A DNA stretch of 29,977 nt, from the NCBI GenBank assembly GCA_040904405.1, contig JBBDTK010000093.1, positions 1-29,977 on the forward strand. Reading direction: 5' to 3'. The notes beneath the pieces were generated by a model. It searched no databases. It was not told the origin of the DNA and saw only the letters and a program-made list of their open reading frames with translations. Shown here one piece after another: positions 14,944 through 22,322 of the stretch. Both the position numbers and the translations under genes were made by a program. The DNA is from VRUE01 sp040904405. GTDB lineage: Bacteria > Actinomycetota > Thermoleophilia > Solirubrobacterales > 70-9. Position 1 is the first letter of the stretch. Each line of letters opens with the position of its first letter.

Positions 14944-15261
14944 ATGGTGTCTCGCAACCTGATCGACCAAGCGGGGAAGCTGCTCGCAGAGGTCGCCGGC
15001 GCGGAGTCTACGGTGATCCTCTTCGGCTCCCATGCCCGTGGTGAGGCAAGGGCGGACAGCGATGTCGACTTCCTCGTCATCGAGCCCGTCGTGAAGAACC
15101 GCCTCGAAGAGTGGGGGCGTCTGCGGCGAGCCCTCAAGGACTTCCCCATGCCGGTAGACATCGTCGTCTTGGACGAGGAGCGCGCGGAGCGGCGTGCCAA
15201 GGTGCCGGGGACGATGGTTCATCACGCGCTTCGCGACGGTCAGGTCCTTGCCCACGCCTGA
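14944..15261 (+). CDS. MNT-type nucleotidyltransferase (antitoxin of HEPN/MNT pair)
   Basis: A 105-residue minimal nucleotidyltransferase with ILFGSHARGEARADSDVDFL (residues about 24-43): the GSxxxG...DxD catalytic signature is complete. MNT proteins AMPylate or bind HEPN toxins and silence them. The stop overlaps by 14 bases the TTG start of the HEPN gene, the normal arrangement for this system. A GTG/ATG further upstream would read through a non-coding stretch. Confidence 0.85.
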   Translation: MVSRNLIDQAGKLLAEVAGAESTVILFGSHARGEARADSDVDFLVIEPVVKNRLEEWGRLRRALKDFPMPVDIVVLDEERAERRAKVPGTMVHHALRDGQVLAHA

Positions 15262-15659
15262 GCAGATCGAGGTCGCGGAGCTGCTCACGCGACTCGCGCG
15301 AATCGACCTGACGACCGCCGAGAAGCTTGCATCCGATCCAGAGATAGATGACCGTCCAGTCGGCATAGCATGCGCAGCAGGCCGTCGAGAAGGCTGTGAA
15401 GGTCGCACTGACGCTGGAGGGCGTTGACTTTCCAAAGACGCACGACCTCGAATACCTGCTTACTCTTGCCGGCAAGCACTCCATCGCCTTGGAGCCGGAC
15501 TTCGAGTCGGCGTCCTGGTTGACTCCTTGGGCCGCTGAATTCCGCTACGACGACGCCCCGATCGAGACACTGGATCGCAAGCGAGCGCTCGCCGCCGCTC
15601 ACGCGGCTGTCAGCTGGTGTCAGGAGCTGATCGCAAGTCTGGCCAGCCCTGCCCAGTAG
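15248..15659 (+). pseudogene. HEPN-domain protein, frameshifted
   Basis: From TTG 15248 the frame reads PTPEQIEVAELLTRLARIDL then TTAEKLASDPEIDD and breaks at about 15365-15375. In the next frame it continues HAQQAVEKAVKVALTLEGVD then FPKTHDLEYLLTL to 15659. The two parts together are a normal HEPN domain with the QQAxEKaxKA and KTHDL motifs. One extra base (or two missing) near 15368 explains the break. The R-x4-6-H nuclease motif of active HEPN toxins is not evident. A real inactivation would leave the MNT protein without its partner; a sequencing error is also possible. Confidence 0.82.
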
Positions 15660-15704
15660 GCAGACGAGCGAGAGGCGACGGGGATTGAGCCGGAGTGAAG
15701 GCCT

Positions 15705-15986
15705 TCACCGCTCGACCAGCTCGCCGCGCCGCAGCTGCTCGATGCCGTCGCGCGCCCATTCCTGCCCGAGCAGGCCGCGATCGTGCAGGAAGGCGGCCAG
15801 CGCCTCGCTGGATAGCTCCTCATCGGGAGCCAGCACCGTGCGCAGGGCGTCGAGGACGTTCTCCCTGGCTTCCTCGCGGGTGCGACCCTGACTGACCGCG
15901 CCCGGAACCTCGAGGATGCGGGCGACGATCCAGCCCTCCTCGTCGGGGCTATCGAAGGCGATCATGAAATCGGTTGACGCGGCCAT
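15705..15986 (-). CDS. HicB-like antitoxin-family protein
   Basis: A 93-residue protein: FMIAFDSPDEEGWIVARILE, then VPGAVSQGRTREEARENVLD ALRTVL. This is the HicB/UPF0150 partial RNase H-like fold, including the E-x-P-G-x-x-x-x-G and E-A-x-x-N-x-x-x-A-L positions. HicB usually neutralises the HicA mRNA interferase, but no HicA gene (60-70 residue dsRBD-like protein) is visible on either side, so it is an orphan. ATG 15986 starts the conserved domain; the frame continues upstream without a recognisable protein. Confidence 0.82.
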   Translation of the reverse strand: MAASTDFMIAFDSPDEEGWIVARILEVPGAVSQGRTREEARENVLDALRTVLAPDEELSSEALAAFLHDRGLLGQEWARDGIEQLRRGELVER

Positions 15987-16259
15987 GCAGGAAACCGTAG
16001 TGCGTGTCGCGGCTTTCGCGCCTTGCCAAGCTCCTTGCGGGCCCCGGCCGCGTCGGCCCGCGGGATAGCCTGACGACAGCACGTCGCCGCTCTCCGAGAC
16101 CTGAAAGACTCCGCGGCGATTCCAGCCGTCCGCAACCCATACTCGCGCAATTCCCCTTCCCGAGGCCGAAAAACCCCGCCGGGCTTTCTCTACGATGGGC
16201 TGCTCGGCGGAGACTGCAATGATTGAAAGTCGTTTTCGCATGTCTTCGTCTGAGGCCAT

Positions 16260-17237
16260 ATGTCGGGATCGGTAGAGAGCGGGGGGCGGGCAGAAGGCCG
16301 GAGCCTGGCCCTGGCCGCCTATCTGGCGTGTGGGGGTATCGCCGTCGGCTCCGTCGGTCCTTGGGGCGCTGAGTTCTTCGGTTACGACGGGATCGGCAAC
16401 AACGGCTCTCTCACGTTGCTTGCCGCCGGCCTCGCCGCGTTCGCCGTCTGGCAGTGGACGATTTCGTTGCGCCGGTCGGCCGCGATCGCGACGCTGGCTC
16501 TCGGGGCCGTCTGCGTGGCCATCGCGGTCCACGACATGCTCGGCATCCGTGGCAGCTTTGACAGCTCTAACGAGCTGGCGTGGATCGAAGGCGTTGGCTG
16601 GGGTCTTGGGCTGGTGCTCCTGTCGGGAATTGTGCTCGTATTGCTGTCGATCTCCCTGTACGGCCGCGGCCGCGCCGCCCGTCCGAGCCTCAACTGGAAG
16701 CAGCACGCCTTGATCATTGGCGTCGGAGCGGCGTTTCTGGTCGGTTTGGGCAGTGTGGCGTCGGATGAGCCAGACCGCTTGGAAGCGGAAATGCTGGTTC
16801 TCGAAGGCCCAGGCAATCGACCCGACGCTCGGGACAGGGACGACGTGGTCCTGGCACTTCAACCGGGGACGCTGGCTGAAACGGTGATGAAGAGGCTCGG
16901 TCCACCCGTTTCCGTATTCGCTCATCCCGACGAGTCCACTCTCTACTACGACGCCTGGCAGCTGACTTTCGCCAACGAAGGTCTGAAGGACAGGATCAGA
17001 TACCCGGTACCCGAGCCGGAATTCTCGGTTTGGGCATTCGACCGCAGGCAACGAGTTCTCGATCGGAAAATTCGCAACCTTCGGCTAGGCACCTCGATCG
17101 AGGCCGTGAAGGACCGGCTCGGCCAGCCGGAAGCAGTGGAGGTCTACGGACGCTCGTTGCGGCGAGACGTAGGTCTTTGGTATGGCGAAAGGCGACTCGT
17201 CTTCGATGGCGACGAATTCGACGGCGCGTACAGGTAG
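16260..17237 (+). CDS. Membrane protein with duplicated BamE/SmpA-like C-terminal units
   Basis: A 325-residue protein. The N-terminal half has about five hydrophobic segments (near 22-45, 53-70, 76-90, 110-135 and 145-165). The C-terminal half carries two related units: LQPGTLAETVMKRLGPPVSV then YYDAWQLTFAN, and LRLGTSIEAVKDRLGQPEAV then GLWYGERRLVFDG. Each has the G-T/S-x-x-x-V-x-x-R-L-G-x-P pattern followed by a Tyr/Trp-rich strand, as in SmpA/OmlA (BamE)-type domains. The protein is probably anchored with the units outside. No function is known. A GAGG lies just upstream of ATG 16260. The 273-base gap before it (15987-16259) shows no supportable gene. Confidence 0.7.
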   Translation: MSGSVESGGRAEGRSLALAAYLACGGIAVGSVGPWGAEFFGYDGIGNNGSLTLLAAGLAAFAVWQWTISLRRSAAIATLALGAVCVAIAVHDMLGIRGSFDSSNELAWIEGVGWGLGLVLLSGIVLVLLSISLYGRGRAARPSLNWKQHALIIGVGAAFLVGLGSVASDEPDRLEAEMLVLEGPGNRPDARDRDDVVLALQPGTLAETVMKRLGPPVSVFAHPDESTLYYDAWQLTFANEGLKDRIRYPVPEPEFSVWAFDRRQRVLDRKIRNLRLGTSIEAVKDRLGQPEAVEVYGRSLRRDVGLWYGERRLVFDGDEFDGAYR

Positions 17238-17334
17238 CGTCGAAGTGGACTGTCCGACTGCATGATGTGGCGGGATCCTTCGCCGAACAGCCGGCCTTTT
17301 CGCTGCTTACGTTGCGCTCCTGCTTGCGGTTGTC

Positions 17335-17457
17335 ATGGCCGGCTTTCTGTATGGGGCTGTTGGCGCCTGGGCAACGGTTGTATGGGCTGCCGCGGTCAGC
17401 GCAGGAGCCATCGTCTACGTCGGGCGCAGGTGGCGCGGGAGTCGTCTGGATGAGTAG
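17335..17457 (+). CDS. Short membrane peptide, possibly the end of a decayed gene
   Basis: The frame MAGFLYGAVGAWATVVWAAA then VSAGAIVYVGRR is a clear hydrophobic segment with a basic end. Open frame without a start codon continues upstream to about 17265 and adds another hydrophobic stretch (AAYVALLLAVV), so a two-helix protein with a lost start or a frameshift is likely. No homology is recognised. Confidence 0.35.
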   Translation: MAGFLYGAVGAWATVVWAAAVSAGAIVYVGRRWRGSRLDE

Positions 17458-17521
17458 TCTCGCGACAGCAGGTGGTCTCGGCGGAGCGGTGTAGTCGAAC
17501 TCAAGTGAGGACAATTCGAGT

Positions 17522-18556
17522 ATGCGATGGCGTGCAGGGAATATTTGCGGAGTTGTGATCGTGCTCGCATTTGGGGCTGGGACGGCTACCGCGGCGATGC
17601 CCGACGGACCTCGACTGGCGTTCATGCGCTGGAGTTCGGGACCCACTCCGCTTGCGGTCCTTACCGTCGATCCCTCTGGATCGACGGTGCAAAAGGTCGC
17701 GCCAAGGGGTGCACGGAGGCTGCCGGGGGCACCGGTGCCGTTCGAGGGTCCTGCGTGGTCTCCGGACGGCAACCTGCTTACCTATAGTGGCTATTTCCGG
17801 GCTAAGGCACCTAGGATCATCATCCTCGCGGGCGCCGACGGAGGCGCGGTAAAGGCCATTCGAGGGACTGGTGGGGCAGCAGAGCCCGTGTTCGCTCCCG
17901 ATGGACGGACCATCGCCTTCTCAAGAGGTCGCACCCGGCGCGGCTTTTGGAGTACCACGGCCTGGGTGGTGGACATCGAAAGCGAGACGCGCCGACGACT
18001 CACTCCTTGGCGAGATGGCTTGCACTACTACCCGTCTTCCTTTTCGCCAGACGGCTCAACGCTCGCCATGTCGCGATCGAGACGCAACAGGCAAGATGCC
18101 GTGGCGCTGCATCTGGGCAGCGCCGATGTGCGCGTCATAGCTCGCAATGCCGAAGCCCCCGTTTTTTCGCCAGACGGATCGCGCATCGCGCTGCTTGGCT
18201 ACCCGAACGGGAACCGAATTGGCCGAAACAAAAAGGGTTTGCCGCAGAACACCGATTTGTACGTCAAGTCCATCGGCGAACGCCGCTTGCGACGGCTCAC
18301 CAACACCGTCTATCGATGGGAGTCCAAGCCAAGCTGGGACCCGTCCGGCGAGAGACTGGCCTATGCCCGGAACAGCACCAACGAAGTTCTTCCCTTCGGC
18401 TTTTCCAATGTCGTCATGGAGATCAACCGTGACGGTACCTGCGGCAGGAAGCTGTTCGACCCGCGACGGGAGTCGAAAGGCCCATTCAACGCGTCTGTCT
18501 ACGGTCCCGCGTGGCGGCCAGGTCCGGGGCGCGAGGCAGGACGGATCGCGTGTTAG
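17522..18556 (+). CDS. Exported PD40/TolB-like beta-propeller protein
   Basis: A 344-residue protein with a signal peptide (VVIVLAFGAGTATAA, cleavage near residue 25) and four to five WD40-like PD40 blades, each with a SPDG-type turn: PAWSPDGNLLTYSG, VFAPDGRTIAFSRG, SSFSPDGSTLAMSR, PVFSPDGSRIALLG and SWDPSGERLAYARN. These proteins resemble the periplasmic TolB propeller. Without Tol-Pal genes it is more likely a secreted binding protein. It is separated from the next gene by 46 bases. Confidence 0.85.
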   Translation: MRWRAGNICGVVIVLAFGAGTATAAMPDGPRLAFMRWSSGPTPLAVLTVDPSGSTVQKVAPRGARRLPGAPVPFEGPAWSPDGNLLTYSGYFRAKAPRIIILAGADGGAVKAIRGTGGAAEPVFAPDGRTIAFSRGRTRRGFWSTTAWVVDIESETRRRLTPWRDGLHYYPSSFSPDGSTLAMSRSRRNRQDAVALHLGSADVRVIARNAEAPVFSPDGSRIALLGYPNGNRIGRNKKGLPQNTDLYVKSIGERRLRRLTNTVYRWESKPSWDPSGERLAYARNSTNEVLPFGFSNVVMEINRDGTCGRKLFDPRRESKGPFNASVYGPAWRPGPGREAGRIAC

Positions 18557-18602
18557 GGCTTTTCGGGGTCCTGGTGGCAGATGTAGTACACAAAGGAGTC
18601 CC

Positions 18603-19340
18603 ATGAACGCCCCGCGCGGGGCATTTCGCTTGCTTGAGGCGACCTTTGAGCTGTACGGGCGCTATCCCGTGCTGTTCCTGATCCTCGCGACGGCTGTGAT
18701 TGTTCCCTACGACCTGATCGCGTTCGCCGTGACGGGCGTCGCCCCCCTGTCGCGCTCCGACGTGAGCCTTGGCGCCATGCTTTTCTTCGATTTGACCAAC
18801 TGGGCGCTCGTCACGCCGCTGGTGTCGGCTCTGCATGTGCATGCGGTTAGCGACGTCAGGCTCGATCGCGAGCCCCGTATCGGACCGGTCGCTCGTCGGG
18901 GTCTCAAGGTCTTGCCCGTCGTCGCCGCTGCGACGATCGCCGCCACGCTCGGCATGTTGATCGGCTTTCTGCTGCTGATCATTCCCGGGATAATCCTCTT
19001 TCTGCGCTGGGCGGTTGTCGCCCAAGCCGCGGCGATCGAGCACGAGGGCTGGCTAACTGCTCTGCGCCGCAGCGGGCGGCTGAGTCGCGGGAACTACGGG
19101 CACATCGCCGCCTTCCTCATCCTTACCGGGGCGATTGCCAGCGCCCCATCTTGGGGCGGCACTGTTCTCTTCGGGACTGATAACGGGAGCGCGATCACCA
19201 TCATCGTCGGAGTCGCTCTGCGGGTCGTCACAGCGTCCTTCGCCGCGCTCGCCTCGGCGCTGCTCTATTTCGACCTGGTGGCCCGCTCAGAAGTGGAGTT
19301 GGCGACGGAACCTACCGTTGCTTCCGAAAGCGAGGCCTGA
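18603..19340 (+). CDS. Multi-pass membrane protein, YciC/glycerophosphodiesterase-membrane-domain-like
   Basis: A 245-residue protein with about six hydrophobic segments, including YPVLFLILATAVIVPYDLIA, VVAAATIAATLGMLIGFLLL and IIPGIILFLRWAVVAQAAAI. The motif IIPGIxLxxRWxxxxxxxxx followed by E...GxxALRRSGRLSRGN is characteristic of the membrane domain shared by YciC-like proteins and glycerophosphodiester phosphodiesterases. Its role is unknown. ATG 18603 has a strong AAAGGAG at 6-12 bases upstream. Confidence 0.75.
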   Translation: MNAPRGAFRLLEATFELYGRYPVLFLILATAVIVPYDLIAFAVTGVAPLSRSDVSLGAMLFFDLTNWALVTPLVSALHVHAVSDVRLDREPRIGPVARRGLKVLPVVAAATIAATLGMLIGFLLLIIPGIILFLRWAVVAQAAAIEHEGWLTALRRSGRLSRGNYGHIAAFLILTGAIASAPSWGGTVLFGTDNGSAITIIVGVALRVVTASFAALASALLYFDLVARSEVELATEPTVASESEA

Positions 19341-19433
19341 CGTAGTGCTGGATGCACCCGGCTGCTTATCGCGGTGGGGGTGCGGGAATGGCGCGCCTGT
19401 GGCGGGTGACTACCTGATCGGACTGTCAGTCGT

Positions 19434-19634
19434 CTAATTTCCCGCGATTCGCTTCGATGCCTCCAGTGAGAGGGCTATGTTCTTCGGCCGGGTGATGGGA
19501 CTGAAGACGAAATGCCCGATGCTGATCAGGACGACGACTGCGTAGAGGATCGCCATCCCCAGTTCCCCTTCGATGCCCCGTGGGATAGCTGAGAAGCCGA
19601 TGACCACAAGAAAGAAGACTGGAAACCAGCGCAT
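19434..19634 (-). CDS. Small two-helix membrane protein, hypothetical
   Basis: A 66-residue protein with hydrophobic segments FFLVVIGFSAI and MAILYAVVVLISIGHFVFSP. It is not recognised. The opposite strand at 19633-19770 holds an acidic open frame (MVREIDWDDEPMGVLRVWAL...) that slightly overlaps its 5' end and may be a separate fragment. Confidence 0.5.
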   Translation of the reverse strand: MRWFPVFFLVVIGFSAIPRGIEGELGMAILYAVVVLISIGHFVFSPITRPKNIALSLEASKRIAGN

Positions 19635-19775
19635 GGTTCGCGAAATCGACTGGGACGACGAGCCGATGGGCGTGCTGCGCGTCTGGGCGTTGGTCGACGA
19701 TGTCGAGTCGGCGACTGAACCCGAGGTCGGTTGTGAGCTGCTCTACCCGTCGGGCAGGCCCAGCGCGTGACCTGG

Positions 19776-20222
19776 TCAGAGAACCGTCGAGAGCAGGTAG
19801 GCGACGCCGACGAACCAGGGGGCTATGAGGGCGATGACGACGATCGCCAGGCCGGTCCAGGCCAGGTTCTCCGTCCAGGCCGATGAGACGCCGCCCGCGT
19901 CGATCGGCTCTTCGGCGGACTCGCCATCGGGCATGCGAATGTGGACGCCGTAGTAGCGCTGGTAGCGGTACAGGCCGCGGCCGCTGACCTGGACGCGCGT
20001 GTACAGCTCCGACTCATGGGGATCCATGTCCCAGAAGGCGTAGGTCTTCGCCCGGTACCGCCTTCCGGACTCGCCGGCAAGGACGGTCTCGACCGGCTCT
20101 TCTATGAGTTGGAGGAGCTGGTCGAATGGCATGGCCGAGACTTCCTGCAGGCGAGTTTTCGTCAGCGCGCGGGCCTCGTTCACCGAGCCGTTATATCGAC
20201 CCTGGCTCTTCGACCTCGGCAT
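19776..20222 (-). CDS. Hypothetical protein with C-terminal membrane anchor
   Basis: A 148-residue protein. The middle has a compact beta-rich segment (YRAKTYAFWDMDPHESELYT, then RVQVSGRGLYRYQRYYGVHI) and the C-terminus a single membrane span, LAWTGLAIVVIALIAPWFVG. There is no signal peptide, so it is likely tail-anchored with the bulk inside. The start may be the Met at residue 31 (MPFDQLLQLIEEP), because the first 30 residues look less conserved in composition. The family is not recognised. Confidence 0.6.
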   Translation of the reverse strand: MPRSKSQGRYNGSVNEARALTKTRLQEVSAMPFDQLLQLIEEPVETVLAGESGRRYRAKTYAFWDMDPHESELYTRVQVSGRGLYRYQRYYGVHIRMPDGESAEEPIDAGGVSSAWTENLAWTGLAIVVIALIAPWFVGVAYLLSTVL

Positions 20223-20308
20223 CGTTTCCGCTGCCTGCCGCCGCGAGCAAGTCCCGCAGCGCGCGCGGCGGCGGTAGGCGCGGACGCGATCGTCCCCGTC
20301 CCTCGAGA

Positions 20309-21213
20309 CTACCCCGACGGTGGGGTGAGGCTGGCGGTGAAGCTTGGGGTGGCCAGTGGGACGCCCTTCCTGCCGGGGAGGTCGACTTTCAGCGAGCCGG
20401 TCCAGGTGGTCGTGCCGCCGGGGCCGGGGGTGAGCGTGGCGCTGCCGCTGAACGGGCGCGGTGGCGAGACGGTCGCCGTGCCGAGGCCGGGGTCGAAGAC
20501 GAAGCTGCGTTCGGGGCCGAGCGACGTGGCTGCCCTTTCGATCGTCATGCCGCCGCGTCGCTCGGTCGAGGAGGCCGAGAACAGGGTCAGGCCGCGTTAN
20601 NNNNNNNNNGGCGGGGTTTTTGGGGGGGCTTGAAGGCCGCCGCGAAGAACGCCAGGCGCTCGCGGGTGGCGGTCGCCTGGAGTGAGGTGGTGTCCTCCCC
20701 GAGGTCGGCGGCTTCGTCTTCGTTGCCCTGCGGGCCCTTGCACCGCCAGGCCGACCGCAGTTCCATAGAGCCCCTTGCCCGTTGGGCGCCGCCGCGGGTG
20801 TAGCCCTGCTCGCCGCGGAACCTGATCGTGCCGACGAAGACGCCGGGGAACGTCTTGCGCACGGCGCCTCGGCACCCGCGCGGGGGGCGTTTGCGTTTGA
20901 TGCGGCCCGAGGGCTTGAACTCGACCGCGACCCTGCCGAGCCCGCCGAACCTCGCCCGGATGCCGTCCGGCGTCACGCGGCCCCGCGTTTCGTAGGAGGC
21001 GATGCCGCCGAGGCCCTTGAGGGCCAGCAGAGCGACGGTTCTCCTGTCGCCGATGACCGTCAGCGAGTAGCCGCCGCTTCCCTTCAGCTCGAGTTCCGCG
21101 ACCGGCTGCGAGCGGGGCGGCAGGGTCGCTTTCGCGCCTGCGCTCGCCGGCCCGGCGAGGCCCGATGCCAGCAGCGACAACACGACTCCCGTCAGCGCGA
21201 ACTTCCCCCTCAT
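20309..21213 (-). CDS. Secreted hypothetical protein interrupted by an assembly gap
   Basis: Start ATG 21213 gives a signal peptide MRGKFALTGVVLSLLASGLA then GPASA. A beta-rich domain with four lines of GxxxVxLxxKG character follows, then a basic stretch KRKRPPRGCRGAVRKTFPGV, a region cut by the N run (20600-20609), and the C-terminal SASSTERRGGMTIERAATSL then PFSGSATLTPGPGGTTTWTG and SLKVDLPGRKGVPLATPSFT. The two parts are in different frames because the gap length is arbitrary, and both flanks show in-frame stops right at the gap edge, so the local sequence is unreliable. The C-terminal pattern recurs in secreted proteins of this bacterial class, from memory. Function unknown. Confidence 0.6.
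20600..20609. other. Assembly gap (10 N)
   Basis: Ten N flanked on the right by a G-rich run with a TTTTT. The gap length is a placeholder; it interrupts the secreted hypothetical gene. Confidence 1.
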
Positions 21214-21272
21214 CCCCGCCCCCGTTCCAATGGTCTGGCCGTGGCCCGATGCCAAGCCGCCGTCGTTCGGGA

Positions 21273-21301
21273 ACACTATCGATTCCGACCGGAAACGGCA
21301 A
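21273..21301 (-). promoter_or_regulatory. Possible promoter of the secreted hypothetical gene
   Basis: On the minus strand a TTGCCG (21296-21301) and TAGTGT (21273-21278) are 17 bases apart, about 60 bases before ATG 21213. The perfect palindrome at 21303-21320 directly abuts the -35 side. Confidence 0.4.
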
Positions 21302-21302
21302 A

Positions 21303-21320
21303 TGCTCCCCGCGGGGAGCA
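21303..21320. repeat. Perfect 18-bp palindrome in the divergent intergenic region
   Basis: The sequence TGCTCCCCGCGGGGAGCA equals its own reverse complement. It lies between the minus-strand secreted gene and the B12 operon, next to promoter-like elements for both, and may be an operator for a dimeric regulator. Confidence 0.8.
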
Positions 21321-21365
21321 CCGGCGGACTCCACTTGACGATCGCGGGTAGACTCGCCCGCGTAC

Positions 21366-21545
21366 ATACGGTCGGTGGTCAAGGGAAGTCCGGTGCGAAA
21401 CCGGCGCGGTCCCGCCACTGTGACCGGGCTAGAGGAAGCCGCAGGCGCGAGTTCGCGTCAGCCACTGGGGGCGACACAGAGCCTCCGGGAAGGTGCGGCC
21501 GACTGTTCCCCGGAAGCCAGGAGACCTGTCCCCGGCCAGCCATGA
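21366..21545 (+). promoter_or_regulatory. Cobalamin (B12) riboswitch
   Basis: The 5' part GGTGGTCAAGGGAAGTCCGG, then TGCGAAACCGGCGCGGTCCC and GCCACTGTGA, and the 3' B12 box AGCCAGGAGACCTGTC (21515-21530), match the conserved core of cobalamin riboswitches. A -10-like TAGACT at 21349-21354 precedes it. Between the aptamer and the first start codon, the stem ACCCT/AGGGT (21548-21552 with 21560-21564) overlaps the purine-rich ribosome site GAGGAAAGGG, so control by hiding the ribosome site is likely. It controls the ECF operon that follows; B12 should turn the operon off. Confidence 0.95.
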
Positions 21546-21571
21546 CAACCCTCGAGGAAAGGGTGGCTTAG

Positions 21572-22318
21572 ATGCCAAGAACAAATCCATTCCGGCTGGG
21601 CGCCGCGTGCGCGCTGGCCCTGATCCTGGTGCTCTCGACCGCGGCGCTCGCCGCTGCCAAGGGCACCGAGGCGACGCTGCGCGTGGTCGCCGGCCAGAAG
21701 GTGCTGGCCGACCAGACCCTGCGAACCGGCACCACGGCGGTGCCGACCAGCAAAGCGGCGACCTGCTTCGGCAGGGAAAGCACCGGCAGCGGCAAAGCGG
21801 TGCGGGTGAGCGGCCCGACCCCGCTCGGCCTGCTCACCCAGGCGGCGCGGTCGACCAAATCGCTGCGTCCGCTGCTGATCACCGATGCCTTCTCCTTCGG
21901 GCTGGGGCTGTGCGCGATCGGCGGCATCGAAGCCAGGGGCGAAGCCTTCTGGCAGCTGCGGGTCAACCACAGGTCCTCATCGGTGGGTGGCGACGCGGTG
22001 AAGCTGAAGCGCGGCGACGAAGCGCTCTGGTACCTGACGCCGAGCTTCGAAGCGGCGACCGAAGAGCTCTGGCTGAAGGCGCCGAAGCGGGCGCGGGCCG
22101 GCAAATCGTTCGGGGTGCGCGTCTTCGCCTACGACGAAAAAGGCAAGCGCAAGCCGGCGGCCGGCGTCAAGGTCAGCGGAGCGAGCGGGCGGACCAACGC
22201 GAAAGGCCTCGCCGCGGTGACGCTGCGCCGGCCGGCGCAGCTGATCGCCCGCCACGGCAAATACATCCCGTCCAACCGGACCCCGGTCTGCGTCGGCGGG
22301 AAGTGCCCGCGGGGCTGA
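21572..22318 (+). CDS. Exported DUF4430 (transcobalamin beta-domain-like) protein
   Basis: A 248-residue protein with a signal peptide (ACALALILVLSTAALAAA). The middle has ATLRVVAGQKVLADQTLRTG, TPLGLLTQAA and the domain end GEAFWQLRVNHRSSSVGGDA then VKLKRGDEALWYLTP, which fits DUF4430, the family of the C-terminal beta domain of intrinsic factor and transcobalamin. The C-terminal part (about 170-245) is a second beta domain, FGVRVFAYDEKGKRKPAAGV then KVSGASG, of Ig-like/carboxypeptidase-regulatory style. It is the first gene after the B12 riboswitch. By inference it binds corrinoid outside the cell and passes it to the ECF transporter. Confidence 0.82.
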   Translation: MPRTNPFRLGAACALALILVLSTAALAAAKGTEATLRVVAGQKVLADQTLRTGTTAVPTSKAATCFGRESTGSGKAVRVSGPTPLGLLTQAARSTKSLRPLLITDAFSFGLGLCAIGGIEARGEAFWQLRVNHRSSSVGGDAVKLKRGDEALWYLTPSFEAATEELWLKAPKRARAGKSFGVRVFAYDEKGKRKPAAGVKVSGASGRTNAKGLAAVTLRRPAQLIARHGKYIPSNRTPVCVGGKCPRG

Positions 22319-22322
22319 CCCG

